Shown: positions 23,069 through 32,041, numbered from the stretch's first letter. The stretch: DNA of 64,000 bases from an uncultured Eubacteriales bacterium (GCA_902773665.1 CACYFF010000007.1:1-64000); one strand, 5' to 3'. The notes: a model not told the origin generated them from the letters alone. Translations and numbers: made by a program.

Positions 23069-24694
23069 TTATCCCTCGTAAACTGTCTTGCCGTTGACGA
23101 CGGTCATCAGGACCTTCGTGTTCAGCAGTTCTTCGGGGGGATTCTCCATGATGTTCTTGTCGAGCACGGTAAAGTCCGCGTACTTGCCGATGGTGATGGA
23201 ACCTCTCTCAGCCTCTTCGAAAGCGGAATAGGCGCCCTCGATCGTAAACATGCGCAGCGCCTCTTCCATGGTCACCGCGTTCTCCGGATACCAGGGCTTG
23301 CCGTCCATGCCCATACGGGTGACGGCGTAGTACATATTGGCCAGCGGATCGCAGTCCTCCACGGGGCAGTCGGAACCGCCGCTCATGTGAACGCCGAGAT
23401 CGATGTAGCGTCTCCAGTTATAGGAGGTCTTCGCCAGTTCGGAACCGACGCAGTCGTCCACGATCTGGGAGTCGTAGCGGACGAACACGGGCTGCGCATA
23501 GGCGAGCAGGTTGAGCTTTACGAAGCGGTCCTGCTGGGCCTCGTCCATGATCTGGCAATGGATGATGCCGTGGCGCATGTTAGGCTTGGGGTTCTCGTTC
23601 ATCACGAGCTCGTAGCCGTTGACGACCTGATCCATGGCGCCGTCGCCGATGACGTGGACCACGATGGGATAGCCCGCGTTGTGAGCGACCCGGAACATCG
23701 CGTACAGCTCTTCGTCGTCGTGGAGAGGAATGCCGTGGTCATCCGGCGCGTTCTTGTATTCACCTCTTAAGACGGCGGTGTGGGCGCCCAGAGAGCCGTC
23801 GCCCATGATCTTGATGTCGCCGATCGTAAAGTTCTTGCCCCACTTCGTTCTTACTTTATATTCGCTGCAGAATTTCTCGATCATCGGCAGGTTGAGCATA
23901 CGGCACTGCTGATGGACGCGGATGGGCAGTTCGTCCGCTTCGGACAGTTCCTTGTACGCCTGCAGGATAACGGGCATGTCCTTGACGGGAACGACCAGGT
24001 TGAGGTCGTCGGAGTGAACGCCTGCCAGACCCTTGCTCGCGATATAGTTTGCACCCATCAGGATGAGCTGCTTCATCTCGGGCACGGTGGGAACGGGGAA
24101 ATATTCCTCGACCAGGCGGACGGTGTCTTCGCACAGAACGCCGTTGGGGGTGCCGTCTTCGAAGTAGCGCAGCTTGTACTGGGATTCGCCCTCCTTCTCG
24201 TTCATCATGCCCATCAGTTCCATCGCCTTGGTGTTGAGGGTGGCGATGTGACCGCAGGCACGCTCTATATAGGCGGGAACGTCGCCGCAGGCCTTGTCCA
24301 GATCCAGTCTGGTCGGCACTTCGTTGCAGTCGGTCCAGTCATCCTGGTTAAAGCCGATGCCCATGGCCCAGCCATCGGTGCCCTTCTTGGCTTCCGCGGC
24401 CTTTGCCATGATGTCCATGCATTCCTTAAAGGTCTTTGCGACACCGATATCCGTTCTGCGCAGCTTGTTGGAGAGCAGAAGCAGGTGCATGTGGCTGTCG
24501 ATGAGGCCGGGGCACATGAAGGCGCCCTTCAGGTCGACCATCTCCGTGGCGGGACCCGCCAGAGCCTTCATCTCTTCGTCGCTGCCTACCGCCATGACGA
24601 TGCCGTTCTTGACCGCGACAGCGGAGACCATGGGATACTGGTCGTCCAGCGTCTTGATCTGTCCGTTATAGAAAATTCTGTCCATGTTGTCCAT
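23069..24694 (-). CDS. YtcJ-like amidohydrolase (amidohydrolase family 3)
   Basis: A 541-residue metal-dependent hydrolase. N-terminal beta domain, then PGLIDSHMHLLLL (metal HxH, ~78-89), MGIGFNQDDW, GVHSDDLNLV, IVVHVIGDGAMDQ (His), MRHGIIHCQIM (His), MSGGSDCPVEDCDP (metal Asp) and GSITIGKYADFTVLD at the C-terminus. This is the YtcJ/NfdA group, often N-substituted formamide deformylases or unknown amide hydrolases. AGGAGG precedes the start. It is the first gene of a two-gene unit with the LysR regulator. Confidence 0.85.
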   Translation of the reverse strand: MDNMDRIFYNGQIKTLDDQYPMVSAVAVKNGIVMAVGSDEEMKALAGPATEMVDLKGAFMCPGLIDSHMHLLLLSNKLRRTDIGVAKTFKECMDIMAKAAEAKKGTDGWAMGIGFNQDDWTDCNEVPTRLDLDKACGDVPAYIERACGHIATLNTKAMELMGMMNEKEGESQYKLRYFEDGTPNGVLCEDTVRLVEEYFPVPTVPEMKQLILMGANYIASKGLAGVHSDDLNLVVPVKDMPVILQAYKELSEADELPIRVHQQCRMLNLPMIEKFCSEYKVRTKWGKNFTIGDIKIMGDGSLGAHTAVLRGEYKNAPDDHGIPLHDDEELYAMFRVAHNAGYPIVVHVIGDGAMDQVVNGYELVMNENPKPNMRHGIIHCQIMDEAQQDRFVKLNLLAYAQPVFVRYDSQIVDDCVGSELAKTSYNWRRYIDLGVHMSGGSDCPVEDCDPLANMYYAVTRMGMDGKPWYPENAVTMEEALRMFTIEGAYSAFEEAERGSITIGKYADFTVLDKNIMENPPEELLNTKVLMTVVNGKTVYEG

Positions 24695-24803
24695 AAATGT
24701 CCTCCTTGTATGGCTCAGATGCTACTGAAACCATTGTAACACCGAAAAGAAAGGCGGTGCAAGGTGTTGAATATCTCTCACAATAACTATTAATTTCTGT
24801 CGT

Positions 24804-24832
24804 TTTACTAAAGACTTAGGATGCGTTATATT
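24804..24832 (+). promoter_or_regulatory. Promoter of the small membrane protein genes
   Basis: -35 TTTACT (24804-24809), 17-base spacer, -10 TATATT (24827-24832). The region around it is AT-rich. The transcript leader to the first small gene is about 75 bases. Confidence 0.6.
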
Positions 24833-24914
24833 ATATTTGCAAGGGGCGTTAAGAGATTAACAAGCCCGACAAAATATTAACAAGTGTGTATTCAACGCAA
24901 AGGAAGGAACTAAA

Positions 24915-25082
24915 ATGAACAAAGGTCTTATGTGCGGCATCATCGCAATCATCGCTCTCGCTCTCGTATTCGTAGCAAGCAACATCAACGCAGCAGCAAG
25001 CCCCGCTTATCTGGTAGCAGCAGTCGTTCTGATGGCAGCTTATTGCTTCGGCCAGTACAGACTGGACAAGAACTACAGATAA
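24915..25082 (+). CDS. Small membrane protein (55 residues)
   Basis: MNKGLMCGIIAIIALALVFV begins a first hydrophobic helix (about 5-24); after a short Ala/Ser-rich turn a second helix follows (YLVAAVVLMAAYCFG), ending in a basic tail QYRLDKNYR. No family recognised. AGGAAGG precedes the ATG at normal distance and the -35/-10 upstream is good, which supports a real gene although it is short. A two-helix hairpin with both ends in the cytoplasm is the likely topology. Confidence 0.65.
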   Translation: MNKGLMCGIIAIIALALVFVASNINAAASPAYLVAAVVLMAAYCFGQYRLDKNYR

Positions 25083-25149
25083 GAAGTTCTGCTCTGTTAA
25101 GAGAGCGCCTGGTAACCTGTCACTGTAAACCATCCACCGGAGGTCACAT

Positions 25150-25281
25150 ATGAACAGCACGAAATTAAGGATCTGGGCCGTTATGCTGATGCTTCTCGCA
25201 TGCAGCGTCGTATATACCTCAGCAATGTCGTTACTGCCGGTGGCAAATACGGCAGCCCCGTTAGCGACATTGATGCTCTAG
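25150..25281 (+). CDS. Very small hydrophobic protein (43 residues)
   Basis: The ATG has CGGAGG seven bases upstream. The product begins MNSTKLRIWAVMLMLLACSV and continues with a mainly hydrophobic Ala/Leu/Val-rich sequence ending TLML. One membrane segment, or a signal peptide with a short mature part; LLAC resembles a lipobox but little sequence follows. It lies 67 bases after the other small membrane protein gene and before a strong terminator, so the two form a mini-operon. Confidence 0.5.
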   Translation: MNSTKLRIWAVMLMLLACSVVYTSAMSLLPVANTAAPLATLML

Positions 25282-25307
25282 ATATATCCATCCAAAGCCT
25301 TAACATA

Positions 25308-25343
25308 AAAGAAGGAGTTCCGAAAGGAGCTCCTTCTTTGTTA
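25308..25343. terminator. Bidirectional terminator
   Basis: AAAGAAGGAG (25308-25317) pairs perfectly with CTCCTTCTTT (25330-25339). It ends the small-protein unit and, from the other side, the LysR-M42 operon. Confidence 0.85.
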
Positions 25344-25345
25344 TG

Positions 25346-26260
25346 CTATTCTGTTTCCTGCAGCCGGGGCGGCAGCACCAGGCCGTCTTTGATCATGTCC
25401 GCCACCACTTCCTGGGCGACTTCGATGAATTTTCGTTCCGCGGGGGACAGGGATTCCTCCGACACGATGGCAAGACCTACGTCGCGCAGATAGCGCGGCT
25501 TAAGCGGAATGCCCACGATGCCCTCGGAGTCGAACGCCACGTGAAGACCCGCCACGATAGAGACGCCAAGGCCTTCCCGCACCATGGCGATAATGGCCTG
25601 CTCGTCCCGCGACACCAGGAAAGGCTTCGCGGAGAAGCCCATCTTCTTGACGATGTATTCCACGTCGTGGTCGTAGTCGATGTTGACGCCGATATAGGGA
25701 TATTGCGCCAGTTCGTCCAGATCCATCACTTCCCGGTCTGCCAGCGGCGAATCTTCCGGCACGATGGCCAGCATGTCGTCGCTGCACAGGGAGATGAAGT
25801 TCCGGTCCGCCTCTTTTCTCGTAAGGAAACCCATGGAGATGCGATGTTCTGCGATGGCAGCCCGCATCTCGCTGCCGCCGGCCTCCATGATCTCCAGCGT
25901 AATGTTGGGATAGCGCTCTTTAAACCGCGCCACGATCTCGGGGATCATGTAGCGGGCAAAGGAGGCGCCGGAAGCGAACCGCACGTGACCCACAGACAGT
26001 CCCTGCAGTTCTGCCACCTGCTGGTCCATGCGGTCTGCGGCAGCGACGAGCTCGCGGATGGAACCGATCAGTTCCTGGCCGGCGCTGGTGAGGGTCACGC
26101 CGCTGCGGCTGCGGAACAGGAGCGGCACGCCGAGATCCTCCTCCAGCGCGTTCATCATGTGGGTCACCCCAGAGGGGGTGTAGCCCAATTCTTCTGCCGC
26201 TTTCGTAAAACTCCCGGTGTCGACAGCCCGCAGCAGCACTTTACATTTTTCTGTATCCAT
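25346..26260 (-). CDS. LysR-family transcriptional regulator
   Basis: A 304-residue LysR protein with HTH SFTKAAEELGYTPSGVTHMM (~17-36) and an effector domain from ~92 (VRFASGASFARYMIPEIVARF). It follows the third M42 peptidase gene by 7 bases and is the last gene of the operon. It could sense a peptide, amino acid or sugar nucleotide related to that operon; the effector is unknown. Clearly distinct in sequence from the LysR protein at 22.2 kb. Confidence 0.9.
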   Translation of the reverse strand: MDTEKCKVLLRAVDTGSFTKAAEELGYTPSGVTHMMNALEEDLGVPLLFRSRSGVTLTSAGQELIGSIRELVAAADRMDQQVAELQGLSVGHVRFASGASFARYMIPEIVARFKERYPNITLEIMEAGGSEMRAAIAEHRISMGFLTRKEADRNFISLCSDDMLAIVPEDSPLADREVMDLDELAQYPYIGVNIDYDHDVEYIVKKMGFSAKPFLVSRDEQAIIAMVREGLGVSIVAGLHVAFDSEGIVGIPLKPRYLRDVGLAIVSEESLSPAERKFIEVAQEVVADMIKDGLVLPPRLQETE

Positions 26261-26267
26261 GGTTCCC

Positions 26268-27266
26268 TTATTCGAATCGATACTGGGCGAATTCCGCGCA
26301 CAGCTTGGCGCAGGCCGTCATGTCGTCTGCGGAGACGATCTCCTGGGGGCAGTGAACGAACTTGCAGGGGATGGAGATACCGCTGGAGGGCACGCCGTCC
26401 ATGGTCAGATGCATGGCGCCGGCATCGGTGCCGCCAGCGTTGAGCACATCCATCTGATAGGGGATCTTCTTCTTTTCGGCCAGCTCCACCAGGATCTTAT
26501 TGACCGCGGGGCTGCACAGGACGGAGGAGTCCTTTACCTTGATGGCAGCGCCCTTGCCGGTGGAAGAGCTGCAGCCATGGCGGCTGCACGGAACATCGTC
26601 AAAGCCCGTTACATCCACGGCGATGCCGTAGTCCGGCGCGACGCCGAAAGCAGCGGTCTTTGCACCGCGCAGGCCCACTTCTTCCTGGGTCGTGAACACG
26701 AAGTACAGATCGTTGACGCTCTTTTTGAGCAATTCCATGGCCATCAGCAGCACGGCGCAGCCGCTGCGGTTGTCCGTGTAGGGGCTGCAGATCATGTTGT
26801 TAGCCAGCATGGCGGAACGGGTATCGTAGATGCACATGTCGCTGGGGCGGACGTATTTCTTCGCATCTTCCGCATCCTTGGCGCCGATGTCGATGTACAG
26901 TTCTTCCAGCTTTACCTTGCCTTCGTCTTCCACGTCGTTGCAGTGGACGACGCCCTGCAGACCGTTTTCGAAGCGCACGGGGGTGCCGATCAGCTCGGTA
27001 ACGGGCAGGCCGCCGATCTTGCCGAAGCGCAGCTGGCCTCCCTTTTCGATGTGGGTCACCATCAGGCCCAGGGAATCCATGTGGGCCGCGAACATGATCT
27101 TCTTGCCGGGGCCCTTCTTGTGGCAGATGAGGTTGCCCATCACGTCGGTCGCGATCTCGTCGCAGTAAGGCTTCGCCATCTCCGCGATGACCGCCGCCAC
27201 CGCTTCCTCCCGTCCGCTGGGACCGAAGGCCGCATTCATTTTATCTAAAGTCTTGAGAATATCCAT
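26268..27266 (-). CDS. M42-family metallo-aminopeptidase (third in tandem)
   Basis: A 332-residue M42 peptidase (TET/glutamyl-aminopeptidase/FrvX group), a dodecameric cytoplasmic enzyme that trims peptides from the N-terminus with two metals. Motifs: FAAHMDSLGLMVT (His, Asp), the bridging Asp in YTDNRSGCAVLL, the catalytic pair in TTQEEVGLRGA, and a late His in CKFVHCP. It starts one base after the second M42 gene ends. All expected ligands look present. Confidence 0.88.
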   Translation of the reverse strand: MDILKTLDKMNAAFGPSGREEAVAAVIAEMAKPYCDEIATDVMGNLICHKKGPGKKIMFAAHMDSLGLMVTHIEKGGQLRFGKIGGLPVTELIGTPVRFENGLQGVVHCNDVEDEGKVKLEELYIDIGAKDAEDAKKYVRPSDMCIYDTRSAMLANNMICSPYTDNRSGCAVLLMAMELLKKSVNDLYFVFTTQEEVGLRGAKTAAFGVAPDYGIAVDVTGFDDVPCSRHGCSSSTGKGAAIKVKDSSVLCSPAVNKILVELAEKKKIPYQMDVLNAGGTDAGAMHLTMDGVPSSGISIPCKFVHCPQEIVSADDMTACAKLCAEFAQYRFE

Positions 27267-27267
27267 A

Positions 27268-28305
27268 TTACTTCACCTTTCCCGCCGCGATCGCGTTGAT
27301 AAACAGCTCTGCCAGTTTCAGTCCGTTCTCCATATCGGTCTTGTCCGCCACGGTGGACGCTGCGTGCAGCATGCGCACCGGCGTGGAGATGTTGGCGACG
27401 CGGACGCCTGCGCGGCTCCGCTGGATGACCGCTGCATCCGTGCCGCCTGCGATATAGTTCTTGATCTGCCAGGGGATGCCGGCCTCGTCCGCCAGATCCC
27501 GCAGGCACTCGAACAGCTTGCGGTCGTAGATCGTGCCGGTATCGACGCAGCCGATGACGCAGCCGCCGCCTACCAGGGTCACCTTTTTGGCATCGTCCAC
27601 GCCGGGCATGTCCGCAGAGGTCGTTCCCTCCAGGATGAGGGCGATGTCCGGGGCCAGGTTGAAGGCTGCCGCCTTCGCGCCGCGCAGACCCACTTCCTCC
27701 TGGACGGTGAACACGAAGGTGACGTCCATGGGCAGGTCTTTTTCCATGAGTTTGATCATCTGCGTGCAGCCGATGCGGTCGTCGATGGCCTTGGCCTTGA
27801 TGCGCCGTTTGCCTTCGCCGAAGCGTACGAAGTCGGAGTCGAAGACCACGGGATCGCCCAGTTTGACGAGCTTCGCCGCCTCTTCCTTGCTCTCCGCGCC
27901 GATGTCGATGTACATCTGGGCGATGGAGGGCGTCTTTTTCTCCTCTTCGGGGGTCATCAGATGGTAGGCCTTGAGGCCCGTGACCCCGGGCACATGGTTC
28001 GCACCGATGAGCACCCGTCTTCCGAGGGCCACCCTGGGGTTGATGCCGCCCGCTTCCTGGAAGCGCAGCACGCCGGTGTCCTCGATCTTGGTGATGAGGA
28101 AGCCCACTTCGTCCATGTGCGCCGCGATCATCAGCTTGGGCGCGTTATGCTTCTTACCTTTTTTGAACACCACCAGGTTGCCCATGGTGTCCACGTGCAT
28201 CTCATCCGCATAGGGACGGCACTTTTCCGCGATCAGATGGCGGATGGGAGCCTCGAACCCGGAGACGCCGTCTGCTGCCGTAAGTTCCTTCAACAGTTTT
28301 AGCAT
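27268..28305 (-). CDS. M42-family metallo-aminopeptidase (second in tandem)
   Basis: A 345-residue M42 enzyme with IAAHMDEVGFLIT, IDDRIGCTQMI, TVQEEVGLRGA and the late His in VRMLHA. Where the family usually has a metal Asp after the peptidase core it reads LILEGTTSAD, so a Glu may be the ligand, as in some M42 members. It overlaps the first M42 gene by 7 bases, which implies coupled translation and possibly mixed complexes. Confidence 0.88.
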   Translation of the reverse strand: MLKLLKELTAADGVSGFEAPIRHLIAEKCRPYADEMHVDTMGNLVVFKKGKKHNAPKLMIAAHMDEVGFLITKIEDTGVLRFQEAGGINPRVALGRRVLIGANHVPGVTGLKAYHLMTPEEEKKTPSIAQMYIDIGAESKEEAAKLVKLGDPVVFDSDFVRFGEGKRRIKAKAIDDRIGCTQMIKLMEKDLPMDVTFVFTVQEEVGLRGAKAAAFNLAPDIALILEGTTSADMPGVDDAKKVTLVGGGCVIGCVDTGTIYDRKLFECLRDLADEAGIPWQIKNYIAGGTDAAVIQRSRAGVRVANISTPVRMLHAASTVADKTDMENGLKLAELFINAIAAGKVK

Positions 28306-29339
28306 TCGTACACCTCCTTGCAGGGTTCTGCGATCGCCGCTGCCATGAGTTCACCCAGCCACTGGGTGTCGCGCACGTCCATCACTTCGATGGGAGTGTG
28401 CATGTAGCGCATGGGCAGCGAGATGAGGGACATGTTGAAGCCCTTGCTGTTGATCTGCATGGGCCAGGCATCCGTGTGGGTGTTGCCGCCGGACGCGGAG
28501 ATCTGATAGGGGATGCGGTGCTTTTCCGCCAACTCGATCAGATGCTGCGTAATGTGGGGCTGGCAGTTGGCGCCTGCGGAGAGGGTCGGACCGCCGCCTA
28601 CGACCACGTCCTTGTTGACGGGGCCGCCGTCGGTGCTCTTCGCCTGGCAGACATCCACGACGATGCAGTAATCCGGATCCAGGGCATAGCTGCCGGTGAG
28701 CGCGCCGGTGGAATCGGTCTCTTCGACGGTGGCGCCCATGATGTAGACGTCGCAGTCCAGATCTCTTCCCTGCAGCAGCTCCATGGCGTACATGCAGGCT
28801 GCGAAGCAGCTGCGGTCGTCCAGAGAGGTGCCGCAATAAAGGTTCGGTCCCAAACTATAATTATCCTTGCGGAAGGAGATGGGCGTGCCGATGGGCACCA
28901 GTTTCTCCGCCGCTTTCTGGCTGTATCCGATATCGATGCGCAGGTCTTCGATGGGGATGGTCTTCTCCTTGTCGGCCTCGCTCATGACGTGGGGCGGCAG
29001 CGCCGCAACGACGCCGAAAAGGGGCGGTTCGGTAAGGATCGTCAGCTCCCGGTCGGGCAGCATGCGGGGGTCGACCCCGCCGATCTTCGTAAAGCGGAGA
29101 AATCCGTCTTCGATGCCGGTCACCATCAGGCCGATCTCGTCCAGATGCGCCGTAATCAGCACTTTTCTGGCGTTCTTCTTGCCGCAGCGCTTTACGCCGA
29201 CGAGATTGCCCATCTTGTCGATCCACGTTTCGTCGCACAGCGGTTCGATGAGTTCCCGGGCTTTCTCGACCACCTTGGTCTCGAAGCCGGAGGGACCGCA
29301 CTCGCTGCACAGCGCCTTCATGGTCTCTCGTAAATCCAT
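28299..29339 (-). CDS. M42-family metallo-peptidase (first in tandem, most divergent)
   Basis: A 346-residue M42 homologue: ITAHLDEIGLMVTG, LDDRSCFAACM, and SLPMRYMHTPIEVMD with the late His. The catalytic EEVGLRGA is replaced by VEETDSTGA: the Glu pair stays but the surrounding loop differs, suggesting altered specificity. It begins 12 bases after the nucleotidyltransferase gene. Having three paralogues in a row points to subunits of one particle or to division of peptide substrates. Confidence 0.86.
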   Translation of the reverse strand: MDLRETMKALCSECGPSGFETKVVEKARELIEPLCDETWIDKMGNLVGVKRCGKKNARKVLITAHLDEIGLMVTGIEDGFLRFTKIGGVDPRMLPDRELTILTEPPLFGVVAALPPHVMSEADKEKTIPIEDLRIDIGYSQKAAEKLVPIGTPISFRKDNYSLGPNLYCGTSLDDRSCFAACMYAMELLQGRDLDCDVYIMGATVEETDSTGALTGSYALDPDYCIVVDVCQAKSTDGGPVNKDVVVGGGPTLSAGANCQPHITQHLIELAEKHRIPYQISASGGNTHTDAWPMQINSKGFNMSLISLPMRYMHTPIEVMDVRDTQWLGELMAAAIAEPCKEVYEC

Positions 29340-29351
29340 AGGTTCTCCTTT

Positions 29352-30275
29352 CTATTTCCAAAGGTCCGCAGGGTAAAGTCCCTCGTCCTTCTTTGCCTTC
29401 ATGGCTGCCACGATGGCCGGGCGGTCCTCTTTATAGGTCACGCCGTACCACTTCTCCGGGCAGTCCAGCACCGCCACGTGGGCCTTGCCTTCTTCGATCA
29501 GATGGCTCACGGTGACCGGCAGCAGATATTCGCCCTTGATGGGATTTTCCTTCAGGATGCGCTCCAGTTCCGGCTTCAGGCGGGCCTTGAGTTCGCCCAT
29601 AAAGCTTTCGGTGAACCCGAACAGGTTCATGGAGACGGGGGTGCCTTCCACCACGTCGGTCCAGGTAGCACCGTCGTCTTCGGTAAACTGGATCTTATCG
29701 CCGTTGCGCTGGATCTTCAGCCGCTCGTCGATGCCGGTCAGCTTGCCGTTTTCGTCCACGCGGCACACGCCTCTCGCTACGGAACCGTTCTCCGTCAGGG
29801 TGTTTTCGATGCGATAGGCGGCCATGCAGTAGTCGTAGACCTCGCCGTCCTGGGCCTTGCTCAGGTAATCGTACATGATGCGAAATGCTTCGGGACCGTA
29901 ATAATCGTCGGCGTTGATGACGGCGAAGGGACCGTCGATGATGTCCCGGGCAGCCAGAATAGCGTGGCTGGTGCCCCAGGGCTTGACCCGTTCCTCAGGG
30001 ATCGCAAGACCCTCGGGAATGTCGTCCAGTTCCTGGAACGCGTAGCGGATATCCATGCCGCGCGCAGCGCCCCGTTCCATCACGGCCTTAAAGTCATCCT
30101 CGATCGCGTGCTTAATGATGCAGACCGCGGTCTCGAAGCCCGCCCGTCTGGCGTCGTACAGGGAGAAATCGATGATGAGTTCGCCGTTGGGACCGATGGG
30201 ATCCATCTGCTTGAGCCCGCCGTAGCGGCTGCCCATTCCGGCGGCCATGACCACTAAAATCGGTTTTTTATTCAT
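29352..30275 (-). CDS. Sugar-phosphate nucleotidyltransferase-like protein
   Basis: A 307-residue GT-A-type nucleotidyltransferase: KPILVVMAAGMGSRYGGLKQ is the nucleotide-binding G-x-G-x-R loop, FAVINADDYYG the metal Asp pair. It resembles the NTP-transferase group with cytidylyl- or uridylyl-sugar products but lacks a clear assignment. The start at 30275 has GAAGG upstream; an ATG 11 codons earlier has no site and reaches toward the divergent phosphatase promoter. First gene of the M42 operon, an unexpected partner for peptidases. Confidence 0.8.
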   Translation of the reverse strand: MNKKPILVVMAAGMGSRYGGLKQMDPIGPNGELIIDFSLYDARRAGFETAVCIIKHAIEDDFKAVMERGAARGMDIRYAFQELDDIPEGLAIPEERVKPWGTSHAILAARDIIDGPFAVINADDYYGPEAFRIMYDYLSKAQDGEVYDYCMAAYRIENTLTENGSVARGVCRVDENGKLTGIDERLKIQRNGDKIQFTEDDGATWTDVVEGTPVSMNLFGFTESFMGELKARLKPELERILKENPIKGEYLLPVTVSHLIEEGKAHVAVLDCPEKWYGVTYKEDRPAIVAAMKAKKDEGLYPADLWK

Positions 30276-30314
30276 ATTTCGACCTTCTTTCTTCGAATTA
30301 ACGTCCACATTCTA

Positions 30315-30323
30315 TGGTATACT
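30315..30323 (+). promoter_or_regulatory. Extended -10 promoter for the PAP2 gene
   Basis: TG-G-TATACT with -10 at 30318-30323. The ATG of the phosphatase gene lies 8 bases after it, so transcription would start at or next to the ATG (leaderless mRNA). Confidence 0.5.
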
Positions 30324-30330
30324 ACAAAGT

Positions 30331-31044
30331 ATGGAAAATCAAACGAACTACACGAAAAAAATCATCCTCGTCCTGGCGTTCTACGCAGCGTTCGCGCTCA
30401 TCGCCTGGACCGTCGTAAGCGGCGTTGCTTACGGCTTCGACGCCCCGGTGCAGGAATTCATCCTCGGCCTGAGAAACGGCGTGCTGAGCGCCCTGCTGGT
30501 GCCCTTCGCCTACTCCGGCAACTGGTTCTGCGTGGTGCCGATCTGCTTAATCCTGCTTCTGCTGCCAAAGACGCGGTGGAGCTTCGGGATCCCGGTCACT
30601 TCTTCGGTCCTCGTAGCGCAGGTGTTCTACAATGTCCTCAAGCGGATCTTCCAGCGGGAGCGCCCGGACTGGTCGCTGCACCTGGTCAAAGAGCACGGTT
30701 TCTCGTTCCCTTCGGGTCACTCCATCACGAGCTTTATGCTGTTCGCGATGCTGGCGGTGCTCATCCTCTATTATTACGCCAACAAGGGCAAGAGCCTTCC
30801 GGTCTATAAAAAGAAGCCCCGGCCTGCCGGAGCTTACTTTAAGACAAAGAAAGGCGCCTATACCGCCGCCTGGCTCTGCCTCTTCTATGTCGTGCTGATG
30901 GGGTTCACGCGGGTCTACGTCGGTGTGCACTGGCCCACGGACGTGCTGGGCAGCTGGTGCCTCGCCGTCGCCAACATGACCTGGCTTACCCACATCTTCC
31001 TGGGGCGCAGGAAAGATCAGTCGAACAATCTGGTGGAAAAGTAG
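30331..31044 (+). CDS. PAP2-family membrane phosphatase
   Basis: A 237-residue integral membrane lipid phosphatase, about six helices. The three PAP2 motifs are present: KRIFQRERP (C1), PSGH (C2) and RVYVGVHWPTDVLG (C3 with the catalytic His). Likely substrates are undecaprenyl-pyrophosphate or phosphatidate/phosphatidylglycerophosphate at the outer face. Between C1 and C3 there is a basic, Lys-rich insertion (KKKPRPAGAYFKTKKG). The ATG at 30331 is chosen because an extended -10 lies just before it; there is no ribosome site, hence probably leaderless. Its 3' end overlaps the convergent cysK by 28 bases. Confidence 0.85.
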   Translation: MENQTNYTKKIILVLAFYAAFALIAWTVVSGVAYGFDAPVQEFILGLRNGVLSALLVPFAYSGNWFCVVPICLILLLLPKTRWSFGIPVTSSVLVAQVFYNVLKRIFQRERPDWSLHLVKEHGFSFPSGHSITSFMLFAMLAVLILYYYANKGKSLPVYKKKPRPAGAYFKTKKGAYTAAWLCLFYVVLMGFTRVYVGVHWPTDVLGSWCLAVANMTWLTHIFLGRRKDQSNNLVEK

Positions 31045-31946
31045 CGCATGCCGCTGTCCGCGAACAGCGTCGCGATGGTCTTTCCTTCGTTTTCCGGCCG
31101 CCGTGCGAGTTCCACGGCGGCTTTTAAATAGGCGCCGGAGGAGATGCCCGCCAGGATGCCTTCCGTGCGGGTGAGCAGCTTCGCGTAGGCAAGCGCATCT
31201 TCGTCGCTCACCGTCATCAGTTCGTCCACCAGGGAGATGTCCATCACGTCGGGGATGAGCCCGTCACCGATGCCCTGGATCTCGTGGGGCCGGGAGACGT
31301 TGCCCGCCAGGATCGCCGCGTTTTCCGGCTCCATGGCCGCGATGCGGATGGAGGGTTTGTGCTCCTTTAAATAGCGGCCGATGCCGGTGATGGTGCCGCC
31401 GGTCCCCATGCCCGCTACGAACCAGTCGATGTTGCCGTTCGTGTCTTCGAACAACTCGCGGCCCGTGGTCTCGTAGTGGATCCGGGGGTTGGCCGGATTA
31501 ACGAACTGCCCGGCTTCGATGGCGCCGGAGATGGTCTCCGCCAGTTCCTTGGCCTTGGCGATGGCTGCAGGAACGCTGCCTTCTGCAGGGGTCAGCACCA
31601 GTTCGCCGCCGTAGGCGCGGATCAGCTTTTTACGCTCCTCCGACATGTCCTCGGGCATTACGATGATCACCCGGTAGCCCCGGACCGTGCCCAGCGCCGT
31701 TAAAGCGATGCCGGTGTTGCCGGAGGTGGGCTCTACGATGGTGCCGCCGGGCTTCAGCCGGCCGGAGCGTTCCGCCTCCTCGATCATAGCCTTGGCGATG
31801 CGGTCCTTCGTTGACCCGGCAGGGTTGGGATACTCCAGTTTGGCGACGATATCCGCCTTCAGATCCAGCGCTTTGCGGATGCGGTCCAGCCGCAGCGTGG
31901 GGGTATTTCCGATCAGTTGTTCGATGCCTGTATAAAGTCCTCTCAT
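31017..31946 (-). CDS. cysK: Cysteine synthase (O-acetylserine sulfhydrylase)
   Basis: A 309-residue PLP enzyme making L-cysteine from O-acetylserine and sulfide. Motifs: LIGNTPTLRL, the Schiff-base Lys47 in NPAGSTKDR, the substrate loop PTSGNTGIAL, the phosphate-binding GMGTGGTITGIG and GISSGAYLKAA. AGGAGG precedes the ATG. No cysE is nearby. Upstream lies a full attenuator: promoter, cysteine-rich leader peptide and terminator, so expression should rise when charged tRNA-Cys is short. Confidence 0.93.
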   Translation of the reverse strand: MRGLYTGIEQLIGNTPTLRLDRIRKALDLKADIVAKLEYPNPAGSTKDRIAKAMIEEAERSGRLKPGGTIVEPTSGNTGIALTALGTVRGYRVIIVMPEDMSEERKKLIRAYGGELVLTPAEGSVPAAIAKAKELAETISGAIEAGQFVNPANPRIHYETTGRELFEDTNGNIDWFVAGMGTGGTITGIGRYLKEHKPSIRIAAMEPENAAILAGNVSRPHEIQGIGDGLIPDVMDISLVDELMTVSDEDALAYAKLLTRTEGILAGISSGAYLKAAVELARRPENEGKTIATLFADSGMRYFSTRLFD

Positions 31947-31981
31947 TGGTTTGTCCTCCTGAAATGCTTATCGATGCAAAA

Positions 31982-32007
31982 GAAAAAGGGAAGCCCGCAG
32001 GCTTCCC
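31982..32007 (-). terminator. Attenuator terminator of cysK
   Basis: GGGAAGCC (31988-31995) pairs with GGCTTCCC (32000-32007) around a 4-base loop; on the minus strand five T's follow. It stands between the leader peptide and cysK and therefore must be regulated or leaky. Confidence 0.85.
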
Positions 32008-32041
32008 ATGGTGATTTGACGATCTTGGTCCCGGAATGGGG

